Source of the DNA: Variovorax sp. 770b2
Lineage (GTDB): Bacteria; Pseudomonadota; Gammaproteobacteria; Burkholderiales; Burkholderiaceae_C
Reading direction: 5' to 3'
NCBI RefSeq assembly: GCF_900115685.1
Contig: NZ_FOXJ01000001.1
Coordinates: forward strand, 1-64,000
DNA length: 64,000 nucleotides
Position 1 is the first letter of the stretch, and every line of letters starts with the position of its first letter. Below are positions 9,815 through 17,188 of the stretch, in pieces. The translations under genes were made by a program, and so were the position numbers. The notes beneath the pieces are model-generated. The model saw nothing but the letters and a program-made list of their open reading frames with translations, was not told where the DNA came from and searched no databases.

Positions 9815-9862
9815 ATGTAAGTTTAGTGTGATTGAAGTGTCACAACCATCTGTTACTTACAT
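9815..9862. promoter_or_regulatory. AT-rich upstream region with nested inverted repeats
   Basis: In the gap upstream of the metalloprotease (start 9799, minus). An 8-bp perfect inverted repeat ATGTAAGT (9815-9822) / ACTTACAT (9855-9862) encloses a second one, TGTGA-N8-TCACA. The stretch is much more AT-rich than its surroundings, as expected for a promoter and operator. No factor can be named; the inner repeat resembles a CRP box but has a spacer of 8, not 6. Confidence 0.4.
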
Positions 9863-9944
9863 TGCAGAAACATATTTTGTAGGTTTATTGCAACATTTAC
9901 TCCATGGCGATGCCGATCGCCGGGCGTGCCGAGGCGGGGGCGAA

Positions 9945-10826
9945 TCAGGTCTTGGCGGGCATCGCAATGTCCGCGATTCGCTCCTGCACCAATGCGGCCA
10001 CCGAGCGCGGAACCTGGCACGTCAGCGCCATCACGCCAGGCGTTGGCGTGGCGTAGACATTCGTGCGCGTGAGATGGTCCAGCCCCAGAAGCACGTCGAT
10101 CGTGAGGGGCGGGAGGCCCACCGCCGCGTAGAACGCCCGCTGCGCCTGTTCCGTGCGCCGGATGTACGCCACCGGCCGGCCGAGGCCTTCCGCCAGAAGC
10201 GCCGCGATGCCGTCCATCGTCACCGGCGCGGGTCCCGTCAGGTCGTAGATCTTGTGGCCATGGCGCTCGGCCCCTTCGAGCAGGACGGCGGCCGCGCACG
10301 CCGCCACGTCGCGCGTGTCGATCGCGCTGATCTGGCCGTCCCCCGCCGCACCGCCCCACACGCCCTTGGGCACGAAGCTGGACGCCACGCGAACCAGCGT
10401 GTCCGTGAAAGTGGCGGGCCGCAGCAGCGTCCAGGCCACGTTCTTGCTCGCCAGGTGCGCGTCGATTTCCGTGTGCCATTCGAGCACGTTGCTCGCAATG
10501 CTTGCGCCCGCACCGCCCACCGAAAGACCGACCAGGTACGGCACGCCGGCATCGACCGCGGCGTCGATCAGCGCCTTCTCGTCGCGCACCTGGCGCGCGC
10601 TCGTCGCGGTGCTCAGAAACGCCTTGTCCGCGCCCTCGAACGCCTGCTGCATCGACTTCGCGTTGTCGAAGTCGATGCCCACCGCGTCGACGTTCGCGCC
10701 GAACAGGGCGCGCGCCTTTTCAGGGTTGCGCGACAGCACGCGAACGCGCGCGCCGCTCTCGATGAGCTGCCGCGTGAGCCTGGACCCCACCGTGCCGGTT
10801 CCCCCGGCGATTGCAATGATCGACAT
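9945..10826 (-). CDS. NmrA/SDR-type NAD(P)-binding protein
   Basis: A 293-residue atypical short-chain dehydrogenase. The Rossmann motif GGTGTVGS is at residues 8-15 of the product that starts at 10826; this start puts the motif at the usual distance from the N-terminus, so the longer open frame to 10913 is not used. Further family marks are LSRNPEKARALFG after the second strand and the LLRPATF segment near the middle. Proteins of this group (NmrA-like, azoreductase or NAD(P)H-quinone sensor types) either reduce small molecules or sense redox state. It is divergent from a GlxA-type AraC regulator that probably controls it. Substrate unknown. Confidence 0.82.
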   Translation of the reverse strand: MSIIAIAGGTGTVGSRLTRQLIESGARVRVLSRNPEKARALFGANVDAVGIDFDNAKSMQQAFEGADKAFLSTATSARQVRDEKALIDAAVDAGVPYLVGLSVGGAGASIASNVLEWHTEIDAHLASKNVAWTLLRPATFTDTLVRVASSFVPKGVWGGAAGDGQISAIDTRDVAACAAAVLLEGAERHGHKIYDLTGPAPVTMDGIAALLAEGLGRPVAYIRRTEQAQRAFYAAVGLPPLTIDVLLGLDHLTRTNVYATPTPGVMALTCQVPRSVAALVQERIADIAMPAKT

Positions 10827-10889
10827 GAAAGTTCTTTCAGGTTTGCCAGCGGGATGCCGACCGTTGCCGAACTTTAGAAAAACACCTCG

Positions 10890-10904
10890 ATGTCTACAAT
10901 GTCT
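10890..10904. promoter_or_regulatory. Direct repeat in the divergent SDR/GlxA promoter
   Basis: ATGTCT-aca-ATGTCT sits between the starts of two divergent genes (10826 minus and 10943 plus), in an AT-rich stretch with TATAA-like sequence next to it. AraC-family proteins commonly bind direct repeats, so this is a candidate site for the adjacent regulator. Inference from position and symmetry only. Confidence 0.35.
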
Positions 10905-10942
10905 TATATGCAACCTTTCCGGCCATGACCGCAGGAGCGCAC

Positions 10943-11896
10943 ATGCACCGCATCGCCTACACGGTCGTCCCGAACTTTCAGGTCATGGTCTTCGCAGGCA
11001 TGACCGTCTTCGAACTGGCCAACCGCATCGCCCCCGAGCCTTACTACGACGTGCACCTGCTCTCCGCAGAAGGTGGCCTGGTGCAGACCTCCATGGGCAT
11101 CCCGATGCCGACCGAACTGGCCGGCCGCAAGTCGTTCGACACGGTGATTGCAGCCGGCGCGCTCGACATCGAACCGGCCCCGAAGAAGCTCCTCGCGTTC
11201 CTCCGCCGAGCGGCGACTTCATCGCGCCGGATCGCCTCCGTCTGCACCGGCGCCTTCGTGCTTGCAGAGGCCGGCGTGCTGAACGGCCGGCGCGCGACCA
11301 CGCACTGGAGCTACGCCCGCGACCTGCAGGCCAACTACCCGCAAGTGAAGGTCGAGGAAGACCGCATCTTCGTTGTCGACGGCCCCGTGTGGACCTCTGC
11401 CGGCATGACCGCCAGCATCGACCTTGCCCTGGGCATGGTCGAGCGCGACCTGGGCACCGAGCACGCCCGCACGGTCGCCAAGCGGCTCGTGGTGTACCAG
11501 CGTCGTGGCGGCGGGCAGATGCAGCACTCGGCCTTGCTCGACCTCGATGCCAAGACCGACCGCATACAGAGCGCGCTCGCCTTCGCGCGGCGCAACCTGC
11601 ACAAACCGCTCGCGGTCGAGCATCTGGCCGAGGCCGCGCACCTGAGCCCGCGCCAGTTCAGCCGCGCCTTCCGCGCGGAGACTGGCCAGTCCCCCGCCAA
11701 GGCCATTGAAACCCTGCGGGTGGAGGCGGCGAGGGTGATGATGGAACAGAGCCGCCACCCCATCGAAGTCGTCGCCAGCGAGACCGGCTTTGCGGACAGG
11801 GAGCGCATGCGGCGCGCGTTCCTGCGGGCCTTCGGGCAGCCGCCGCAGGCCATGCGAAGGAACGCGAAGATCGGCGCGGCGACGACAGAAGACTGA
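10943..11896 (+). CDS. GlxA-family transcriptional regulator (DJ-1/PfpI + AraC HTH)
   Basis: A 317-residue regulator. The N-terminal half is a DJ-1/PfpI amidotransferase-like domain with the nucleophile-elbow sequence ASVCTGAFVLAEAG (about residues 96-109), then THWSYA. The C-terminal hundred residues are an AraC-type double helix-turn-helix (LAEAAHLSPRQFSRAFRAETGQSPAKAIE, then the second helix pair up to FGQPPQAMRR). AGGAG five bases before the ATG at 10943 favours this start over the ATG at 10925. GlxA-type regulators sense a small ligand through the first domain. It is divergent from the NAD(P)-binding protein, the likely target. Confidence 0.88.
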   Translation: MHRIAYTVVPNFQVMVFAGMTVFELANRIAPEPYYDVHLLSAEGGLVQTSMGIPMPTELAGRKSFDTVIAAGALDIEPAPKKLLAFLRRAATSSRRIASVCTGAFVLAEAGVLNGRRATTHWSYARDLQANYPQVKVEEDRIFVVDGPVWTSAGMTASIDLALGMVERDLGTEHARTVAKRLVVYQRRGGGQMQHSALLDLDAKTDRIQSALAFARRNLHKPLAVEHLAEAAHLSPRQFSRAFRAETGQSPAKAIETLRVEAARVMMEQSRHPIEVVASETGFADRERMRRAFLRAFGQPPQAMRRNAKIGAATTED

Positions 11897-11919
11897 CGAT
11901 CTGCGCGCGGGCGAGCCGG

Positions 11920-12504
11920 CTAGTGCGCAGGCGCCGAAGGCGCCGTCATCCTGCGCCGCGTGTCGTCATCGACCAGCTCGCGCAATGCGCTGAACAGCGG
12001 CGTGGTCCCCGTGTGCTTCCTGCCGTATCCGAGGTTGAACGCGTAGTCGAAATCTTCAGGGTTCGCGCCCTGGCTGTGCTGCAGGATCGTCTCGAGCTTG
12101 TCGAGCGCCTTCACCGCCTTGGCTTCGGGCGAAGCGGCGGCTTCGTACTCGTCCCAGAGCGCGAGCAACTCGCTGCGCAACGCGTCGTTCAGCGGCGCCA
12201 TCAGCGTCAGCAGGTCGCGGCGTTCGCGCTCGCTCTTGTCGGGGTGCGCGTGCTGGCTCACCGCCGGAATGTCGCCGTTGATCGCCTCGCCCAGGTCGTG
12301 CACCACGCACAGCTTGAGCACGCGCAGCAGGTCGAGCCCGGCCAGCTCTTCTTCGAAGGCCATCGCCATCAGGCACAGGCGCCAGCTGTGCTCGGCCGTG
12401 CTCTCCGCGCGGCCCGAGGAGGTGTGGCCGCTGCGCAGCACGTCTTTCAGTTTTTCCGCCTCGCGCAGGAAGGCGAGCTTGCCCTTGAGTTGCTCGATGT
12501 TCAT
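11920..12504 (-). CDS. HD-domain hydrolase (YfbR/HDDC2-like nucleotidase)
   Basis: A 194-residue HD-superfamily metal-dependent phosphohydrolase. Metal ligands are visible as H39 (STAEHSWR), the H69-D70 pair (VVHDLGEAINGDIP, with E73 and D78) and D135 (ALDKLETI). This spacing is that of the YfbR/HDDC2 group, which includes 5'-deoxynucleotidases. The start at 12504 is chosen because the family begins close to the first helix; the longer frame adds non-conserved sequence. It is monocistronic and divergent from the toxin-antitoxin pair. Confidence 0.8.
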   Translation of the reverse strand: MNIEQLKGKLAFLREAEKLKDVLRSGHTSSGRAESTAEHSWRLCLMAMAFEEELAGLDLLRVLKLCVVHDLGEAINGDIPAVSQHAHPDKSERERRDLLTLMAPLNDALRSELLALWDEYEAAASPEAKAVKALDKLETILQHSQGANPEDFDYAFNLGYGRKHTGTTPLFSALRELVDDDTRRRMTAPSAPAH

Positions 12505-12538
12505 CGGCGGGGATCGTAGGGAGGCGGGGCGGTGGTGT

Positions 12539-12559
12539 CCACGCATGAAATATGCGTGG
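12539..12559. repeat. 8-bp perfect inverted repeat between hd gene and toxin operon
   Basis: CCACGCAT (12539-12546), five-base spacer, ATGCGTGG (12552-12559). It lies upstream of the HD gene start and well before the toxin start. There is no T-run on either side, so an operator is more likely than a terminator. Confidence 0.45.
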
Positions 12560-12642
12560 TGCATGTCTCGCCGGGATCTGCGCGATGAAAATTTCTTGTG
12601 CCGAATCCGTGACGGCGGTCACGTTTCTATAACTGTAGAATG

Positions 12643-12657
12643 TACGCCAGTGGCGTA
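12643..12657. promoter_or_regulatory. Operator-like palindrome overlapping toxin start codon
   Basis: TACGCCA-g-TGGCGTA is a perfect 7-bp inverted repeat whose last base is the A of the toxin ATG. TAGAAT at 12636-12641 could be the -10 box. Autorepression by the antitoxin, alone or with toxin, is normal for type II modules, and this is the obvious candidate site. Confidence 0.55.
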
Positions 12658-12989
12658 TGCTTCCGGCCGTGCTCACCGTCGTCGAAACCCCAACTTTCCA
12701 GAAGCTATGGCCGAACTATTGGACAGAGGAAGAGCGAGGTGAATTTGCCGCTTACATCTCCGAGAACCCTGACGCCGGAGACCCCGTCCAGAAATCGGGC
12801 GGCGTGCGCAAGGTGCGCTGGGGGCGCGCCGGTTCGGGCAAGAGCGGCGGCGTGCGAATCGTGTACTTCAATCGCAAGAGGCCCGGTGAAGTTGTCCTGA
12901 TGTTGATCTACGCCAAGGCGAACCTCGATTCGATCTCCGGCGAAACCTTGAAGGAGTTGCGCGATGCCGCAGAAAAAGCCGATGAGTGA
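12657..12989 (+). CDS. Type II toxin, RelE/HigB-2 family
   Basis: A 110-residue protein of the RelE superfamily, HigB-2-like branch; such toxins cut mRNA at the ribosome. Family marks: VRKVRW (residues 50-55), the basic loop GSGKSGGVRIVYF (59-71) and the C-terminal strand LMLIYAKANLD (81-91), where the conserved Tyr and Lys lie. It is first in a two-gene operon and overlaps the antitoxin by 26 bases. No clear Shine-Dalgarno is seen because the operator palindrome occupies that place, so leaderless or weak initiation is possible. The toxin-first order is typical of higBA. Confidence 0.87.
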   Translation: MLPAVLTVVETPTFQKLWPNYWTEEERGEFAAYISENPDAGDPVQKSGGVRKVRWGRAGSGKSGGVRIVYFNRKRPGEVVLMLIYAKANLDSISGETLKELRDAAEKADE

Positions 12990-13332
12990 TACCGAACTGG
13001 CCGCCTTCGAGGCGGGTCAGGACTTCGATGCTCTGCTCGCGCAGTCGGCGCGAGAAATGGGTGCCGGAAAAACGCGCAAGGTTTACACGCCCGTGGTTGC
13101 CGCGCGCGAGAACGCAGGCCTGTCGCAAGCCGGCTTTGCCGAATTGCTTGGCGTGTCGGTGCGTACGTTGCAGCAATGGGAGCAGGGCCGCCGCGAGCCA
13201 ACGGGCGCAGCGAAGACGCTGATTGCCATCGCCGAAAAGATGCCTGAAGCGCTCAGGGCGGCCGACCCGAATTACAAGATGCCGCGACGTGTTGTGTCCG
13301 GCCGCGCAAAGGCCAAGCAGATCAAGGCCTGA
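12964..13332 (+). CDS. Antitoxin, XRE/HigA (NadS-like) family
   Basis: A 122-residue partner of the upstream toxin. The N-terminal half (SDTELAAFEAGQDFDALLAQS) is the toxin-neutralising region. The second half is a Cro/CI-type helix-turn-helix, ARENAGLSQAGFAELLGVSV then RTLQQWEQGRREPTG (about residues 42-76), which binds DNA. A basic tail follows (RRVVSGRAKAKQIKA). It starts inside the toxin gene, so its translation is coupled. The likely DNA target is the palindrome at 12643-12657. Confidence 0.87.
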   Translation: MPQKKPMSDTELAAFEAGQDFDALLAQSAREMGAGKTRKVYTPVVAARENAGLSQAGFAELLGVSVRTLQQWEQGRREPTGAAKTLIAIAEKMPEALRAADPNYKMPRRVVSGRAKAKQIKA

Positions 13333-13353
13333 GCTTCCGCCCCACCGGCGCCA

Positions 13354-14316
13354 TCACCCCACCGCCTTGATCAACCGCTCCCGCCCCGCCTTCACCAACA
13401 TCGAGGCCACCGCGCACGAAGCCAGCCGCGCCGCCTCCGAGTCCGCGCGGCTCGTCAGGATCACCGGCACCTTCGTGCCCAGCACGATGCCCGCCGCATA
13501 GGCGCCGCCCAGGAAGGTGAGGCTCTTGGCGAGCATGTTGCCCGCGTCCAGGTCGGGCACGATCAGCACGTTGGCGCGGCCGGCCACCGGCGAGACGATG
13601 CCCTTGATGCGCGCGGCCTCGGCGTCGATGGCGTTGTCCAGCGCGAGCGGGCCGTCCAGTTGCGCGCCGGTGATCTGGCCGCGGTCGGCCATCTTGCAGA
13701 GCACGGCGGCGTCGAGCGTGGAGGGCACCTTGGCGTTCACCGTTTCGGTGGCCGAGAGAATCGCCACCCGCACGGCCGGCATGTGCAGCGCATGCGCGAG
13801 GTCGATGGCGTTCTGCACGATGTCGACCTTCTCTTCGAGCGTGGGCGCGATGTTGATCGCCGCGTCGGAGATGACCAGCGGCTGCGAGTGGCCCGGAATG
13901 TCCATCACGAAGCAGTGACTGATGCGCCGCGAGGTGCGCAGGCCTCCCTCGCGCCGCACCACCGCGCCCATCAGCTCGTCGGTGTGCAGGCTGCCCTTCA
14001 TCAACGCATCGACCTCGCCGCGCAAGGCCATGGCCACGGCGGCGTCGGCCGCGGCGTGGCTGTGCGGCGCATCGACGATGGTGAGGTGCGCAATGCTGGC
14101 GCCGGCCTCCAGCGCCGCCGCCTCGATCTTCGCGCGCGGCCCGACCAGCACCGGCGCGATGAGGCCCAGCGCGGCCGAAGCCAGCGCCGCTTCGAGCGAC
14201 ACGGCGTTGGCCGGGTGGACGACCGCGACGCGCAGCGGGGGGAGGGCGCGGGCGGCGGCGATCAGGCGGTCGTAGTGGGGGTGCGGTGCAGCGGTGGGAG
14301 TGGATGAAGACGCCAT
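13354..14316 (-). CDS. Phosphate acetyl/butyryltransferase family protein
   Basis: A 320-residue member of the Pta/Ptb acyltransferase family, which moves an acyl group between CoA and phosphate. Conserved blocks: HPANAVSLEAALASAALGLI, LMKGSLHTDELMGAVVRREGGLR, SATETVNAKVPSTLDAA and the C-terminal NVLIVPDLDAGNMLAKSLTF. GGAG eight bases before the ATG at 14316 fixes the start; the longer frame has no family sequence. It lacks the N-terminal DRTGG region of long Pta and has no adjacent acetate kinase, so the substrate may be a longer acyl chain. Its first bases recur as a fragment at 16003-16023. Confidence 0.85.
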   Translation of the reverse strand: MASSSTPTAAPHPHYDRLIAAARALPPLRVAVVHPANAVSLEAALASAALGLIAPVLVGPRAKIEAAALEAGASIAHLTIVDAPHSHAAADAAVAMALRGEVDALMKGSLHTDELMGAVVRREGGLRTSRRISHCFVMDIPGHSQPLVISDAAINIAPTLEEKVDIVQNAIDLAHALHMPAVRVAILSATETVNAKVPSTLDAAVLCKMADRGQITGAQLDGPLALDNAIDAEAARIKGIVSPVAGRANVLIVPDLDAGNMLAKSLTFLGGAYAAGIVLGTKVPVILTSRADSEAARLASCAVASMLVKAGRERLIKAVG

Positions 14317-14436
14317 GCGGGCTCCGGAAGATGGGTGATGGGCAAACGGGCGAGTGGACGAGTGGACGGCTGGGCGGACGCGGTCAGCGGAGTTTGCAGC
14401 AAGCACCCCCGCCAAGGGCCGGGCGCAAGCAGGCGT

Positions 14437-15888
14437 TCATCGCAAAGCCTGCGGCGCAGCAGCGTCGCGGTGCCCGCTCACACGCGCGCCCGCGTCGCGC
14501 GGCAGCCCCGCTGCGTCGATCAGCGCCAGCAGCGCCAGTGCTGCCACCAACCCCAGCGCGATGCGAAAGTCCGTCACGCCCGGATGGCCCGCGTGCCCCG
14601 TGAAGCGTTCGGCCACGCCCAGCGCGATCGCGCCGAACGCGATGCCGATGCCCGCGCTCAACTGCTGGAACATGCTGAACAGCGTCGTCGCGCTGCTGGT
14701 CTGCGCGGGCGTGGTGTCGCAAAAGGCGAGCGTGTTGAAGGCCGTGAACTGCATCGAGCGGCACATGCCGCCCACCACCATCACCGCGGCCATCACCGCG
14801 CGCGGCGTGTCCGGCGAAAGCGCCGCGCACGCCACGAACCCCAGCGCCACCAGCACGCCGTTGACCACCAGCGTGCCGCGAAAGCCAAGGCGCCGCATCA
14901 CCCAGCTCGTGGCCGGCTTCATGCCCAGGTTGCCCGCGAACAGCGCCAGCATCATGAAGCCCGAGGCGACCATGCTGAAGCCGAAGGCCAGCTGGAACAT
15001 CAGCGGCAGCAGAAACGGCGCCGTGCTGATCGCCACCCGAAACAGCGACCCGCCGAACACCGACACCCGGAAGGTCTGCACGCCGAAGGCCGACAGGTCG
15101 ACCAGCGGGTGGCTCGTGCGCCGCAGGTGCCGCAGCGCCCACGCGAGCGAACACGCCCCACCCGCCACGAAGGCCAGCGCCTGGGGCCAGTCGATCGCGG
15201 TGTGGCTCAGCAGATCGAGCCCGTACATCAGCGCGGCAAGCCCCGCGCCGCTGGCAACGAAGCCGTGCCAGTCGAACGGCCGCCGCTGCCCCGGTGCGCC
15301 GTCGATCCAGCGCAGGGCCAGCACCAGGGCCACGGCGCCCAGCGGCACGTTGAGAAAGAAGATCCAGTGCCAGGTCCATGCGCTGGCGATCCAGCCGCCC
15401 AGCGGCGGGCCCAGGATGGGCGCGACCAGCCCGGGCCAGGTGATGGTGGCAATGGCTTTCACGAGCCCGCTCTTGGGCGTGCTGCGCAGCACCACCAGCC
15501 GGCCCACCGGCACCATGAGCGCGCCGCCGATGCCCTGCAGGATGCGCGCCGCCACGAACATCGGCAGGCTCTGCGCGAGGCCGCAGGCCACGGAGGCCAG
15601 CGTGAAGATGAGGATCGCGCCCGCGAACACCTGGCGCGGACCGAAGCGGTCGGCCACCCAGCCGCTCACCGGAATGAACACGGCCAGCGCCAGCAGGTAG
15701 GCGCTGATGCCGATCGACAGCGCCACCGGCGCGACGCCGAAGCTCTGCGCCATGGCCGGCACGGCGGTGGTGATGACGGTGGCGTCGAGGTTCTCCATGA
15801 AGAACGCGGCGGCAACGAGGAAGGCGATGCGCCGGCTGCGCGGCGGGTCGACGGCCGGCGCAGCGGGAGCGGGGGTGGCAGAGGTCAT
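14437..15888 (-). CDS. DHA2-type MFS drug exporter (EmrB/QacA-like)
   Basis: A 483-residue inner-membrane proton antiporter with about 14 hydrophobic helices, the usual size for the DHA2 branch. After a Pro/Ala-rich start, TM1 carries FMENLDATVITTAVPAMAQSF, the D1 motif of this branch. Loop 2-3 has motif A (VSGWVADRFGPRQVF) and the middle has motif C-like GLVAPILGPPLGGWI. The start at 15888 gives the family N-terminus; the longer open frame runs through a gene remnant. It probably exports a toxic compound. The neighbouring XRE regulator at 17189 may originally have been linked to it. Confidence 0.85.
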   Translation of the reverse strand: MTSATPAPAAPAVDPPRSRRIAFLVAAAFFMENLDATVITTAVPAMAQSFGVAPVALSIGISAYLLALAVFIPVSGWVADRFGPRQVFAGAILIFTLASVACGLAQSLPMFVAARILQGIGGALMVPVGRLVVLRSTPKSGLVKAIATITWPGLVAPILGPPLGGWIASAWTWHWIFFLNVPLGAVALVLALRWIDGAPGQRRPFDWHGFVASGAGLAALMYGLDLLSHTAIDWPQALAFVAGGACSLAWALRHLRRTSHPLVDLSAFGVQTFRVSVFGGSLFRVAISTAPFLLPLMFQLAFGFSMVASGFMMLALFAGNLGMKPATSWVMRRLGFRGTLVVNGVLVALGFVACAALSPDTPRAVMAAVMVVGGMCRSMQFTAFNTLAFCDTTPAQTSSATTLFSMFQQLSAGIGIAFGAIALGVAERFTGHAGHPGVTDFRIALGLVAALALLALIDAAGLPRDAGARVSGHRDAAAPQALR

Positions 15889-15943
15889 GGGCTTGCCGAG
15901 CATAGCGACGCTGCGCCAGTTGCGGAGGAACCCCTGCGCATGC

Positions 15944-15989
15944 CTAAAGCGTCTCCACCAACCGTGCCGACGTGCCATCGGACAGCGCG
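15944..15989 (-). pseudogene. Remnant: last 14 codons of an XRE regulator paralogue
   Basis: On the minus strand this reads A-L-S-D-G-T-S-A-R-L-V-E-T-L-stop. The intact regulator ends T-L-A-D-G-T-A-A-R-L-V-E-T-L-stop at 17189-17234. The two 46-base stretches match at 39 positions, with several differences at silent sites. The rest of the gene copy is missing. See findings for the insertion reading. Confidence 0.65.
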
Positions 15990-16002
15990 GGTGACGGGGG
16001 GA

Positions 16003-16023
16003 ATGAAGACGCCATGCGGGCTC
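16003..16023. repeat. 21-base exact copy of the phosphate acyltransferase start region
   Basis: The 21 bases at 16003-16023 are identical to 14304-14324, which span the ATG of the phosphate acyltransferase gene and the bases just upstream. Only this core is shared. Here it joins the XRE-tail remnant and no long open frame follows, so it looks like scrap from rearrangement. Confidence 0.6.
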
Positions 16024-16117
16024 AGGAGGGGTGGCGGATGGGACATCGAGGCGACAACGAATGTTTCCCCGAAGCAAACTGCTGACAAGTTACACCACAA
16101 TGTGTCCATTCCAAGCG

Positions 16118-17185
16118 ATGAACACAATGAGCCCCATCCACGCGGCGCGCGAGTACGTTTTAGAAGCCGTCCAACGGCCCGCACTGGCTAGCGCTTTGCC
16201 CGAGTCGACCAAAGCCAAGGTTCGAAACTCCAACACCTGGCTGAAGCAGTTCAAGCGCGTGGGTGACTTGTATGCGTACCTGCAGCGATTCAGCACCGAC
16301 AAGCAGGATGGGATTTACCTTGAAATGCATGCGCTCGGGCTGCAGACATTCGAGGACATCGTTAAGCCTTTCGGGGAGCGATTCGGCGATTGGGTCGGCG
16401 ACCGAATGCGCGCGTCGGACTTCGTGATCGGCGAGACCTACAGCGCGTACGACATCCTCATCTTCTCGGCGAACTACGACACCCGGGCTGGTGGCATGTT
16501 TGTCATTGAATCGGGTGGACAGCCAACAGCAGTTGTCATCAAAGCAACCCTGAGCGGGGGCAGGTATGCGAACGAGTGGCTGGATCAGGGGCGTAGGCTG
16601 AAGTATTTTCTGAAGAGCAAAAAACTAAAGGATGGACGCGTTGAGTTTGGTGAGAAATACAAGCCCAACGCCGCCATCTTGAAGATACCGAATCTGCCGG
16701 TACTCGCTTTTGTTAGACAAAAGGCGCAGGGCGAATTTATCTACGCAGGCGCTTTCTCGAAACACGACATACGCCGGGAGGCGGACGGCTCGAAGTGGTT
16801 CGACCTCATGCTCGCAAGCTCCGACGAGGTAGTCGCTGATGCCGGGTATGTGCAGCAGCAGTTGCAAGACCATGTGGCGCTGGCATTGACGCAGTCACAG
16901 CAACAGCGCCTTGAGCGCTTAGCCAAAGCGCCGAAGAAGCCCAAGATCATTCGGACGGTTGCGACCGCATTTGTGAGAAATCCTGATGTGATTGCCGAAG
17001 TCCTCTTGCGAGCGAAGGGGAAATGTGAAGGGTGCGATCAGAACGCGCCTTTCGTTAGCAAGGCCACTGGCAACCCCTACCTTGAGGTGCATCACAGAAA
17101 GCCTTTGGCACAAGGCGGCTACGACACTGTGGCCAATGCCCTAGCTCTCTGCCCAAACTGCCATCGCCAAAATCACTTTGGCTAG
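16118..17185 (+). CDS. HNH endonuclease with SRA/EVE-like middle domain (type IV restriction candidate)
   Basis: A 355-residue protein. The N-terminal helical part (about 1-95) is followed by a mixed alpha/beta domain (about 100-250, with VIGETYSAYDILIFSANYDTRAGGMF and later FIYAGAFSKHDI). In overall feel this resembles SRA/EVE-type readers of modified bases in McrA-like enzymes. The C-terminus is a zinc-bearing HNH nuclease: CEGCDQ, then LEVHHRKPLAQGG, then NALALCPNCHRQNH. The HH pair is catalytic and the two CxxC pairs bind zinc. The start is uncertain (16100, 16118 and 16127 are all possible) and no clear Shine-Dalgarno is seen. It is bracketed by a remnant and the intact end of the XRE gene. 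Activity against modified phage DNA is inferred. Confidence 0.7.
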   Translation: MNTMSPIHAAREYVLEAVQRPALASALPESTKAKVRNSNTWLKQFKRVGDLYAYLQRFSTDKQDGIYLEMHALGLQTFEDIVKPFGERFGDWVGDRMRASDFVIGETYSAYDILIFSANYDTRAGGMFVIESGGQPTAVVIKATLSGGRYANEWLDQGRRLKYFLKSKKLKDGRVEFGEKYKPNAAILKIPNLPVLAFVRQKAQGEFIYAGAFSKHDIRREADGSKWFDLMLASSDEVVADAGYVQQQLQDHVALALTQSQQQRLERLAKAPKKPKIIRTVATAFVRNPDVIAEVLLRAKGKCEGCDQNAPFVSKATGNPYLEVHHRKPLAQGGYDTVANALALCPNCHRQNHFG

Positions 17186-17188
17186 CAG

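Noticed and set aside
9826..9843. CRP box upstream of the metalloprotease
   Set aside because: TGTGA and TCACA are eight bases apart, not six, so I list it only as an inverted repeat.
14335..16191. A 618-residue open frame on the plus strand
   Set aside because: It is the antisense shadow of the phosphate acyltransferase and the DHA2 exporter, which both have clear family motifs; its composition is His/Arg/Gln-rich, typical of GC-rich shadows.
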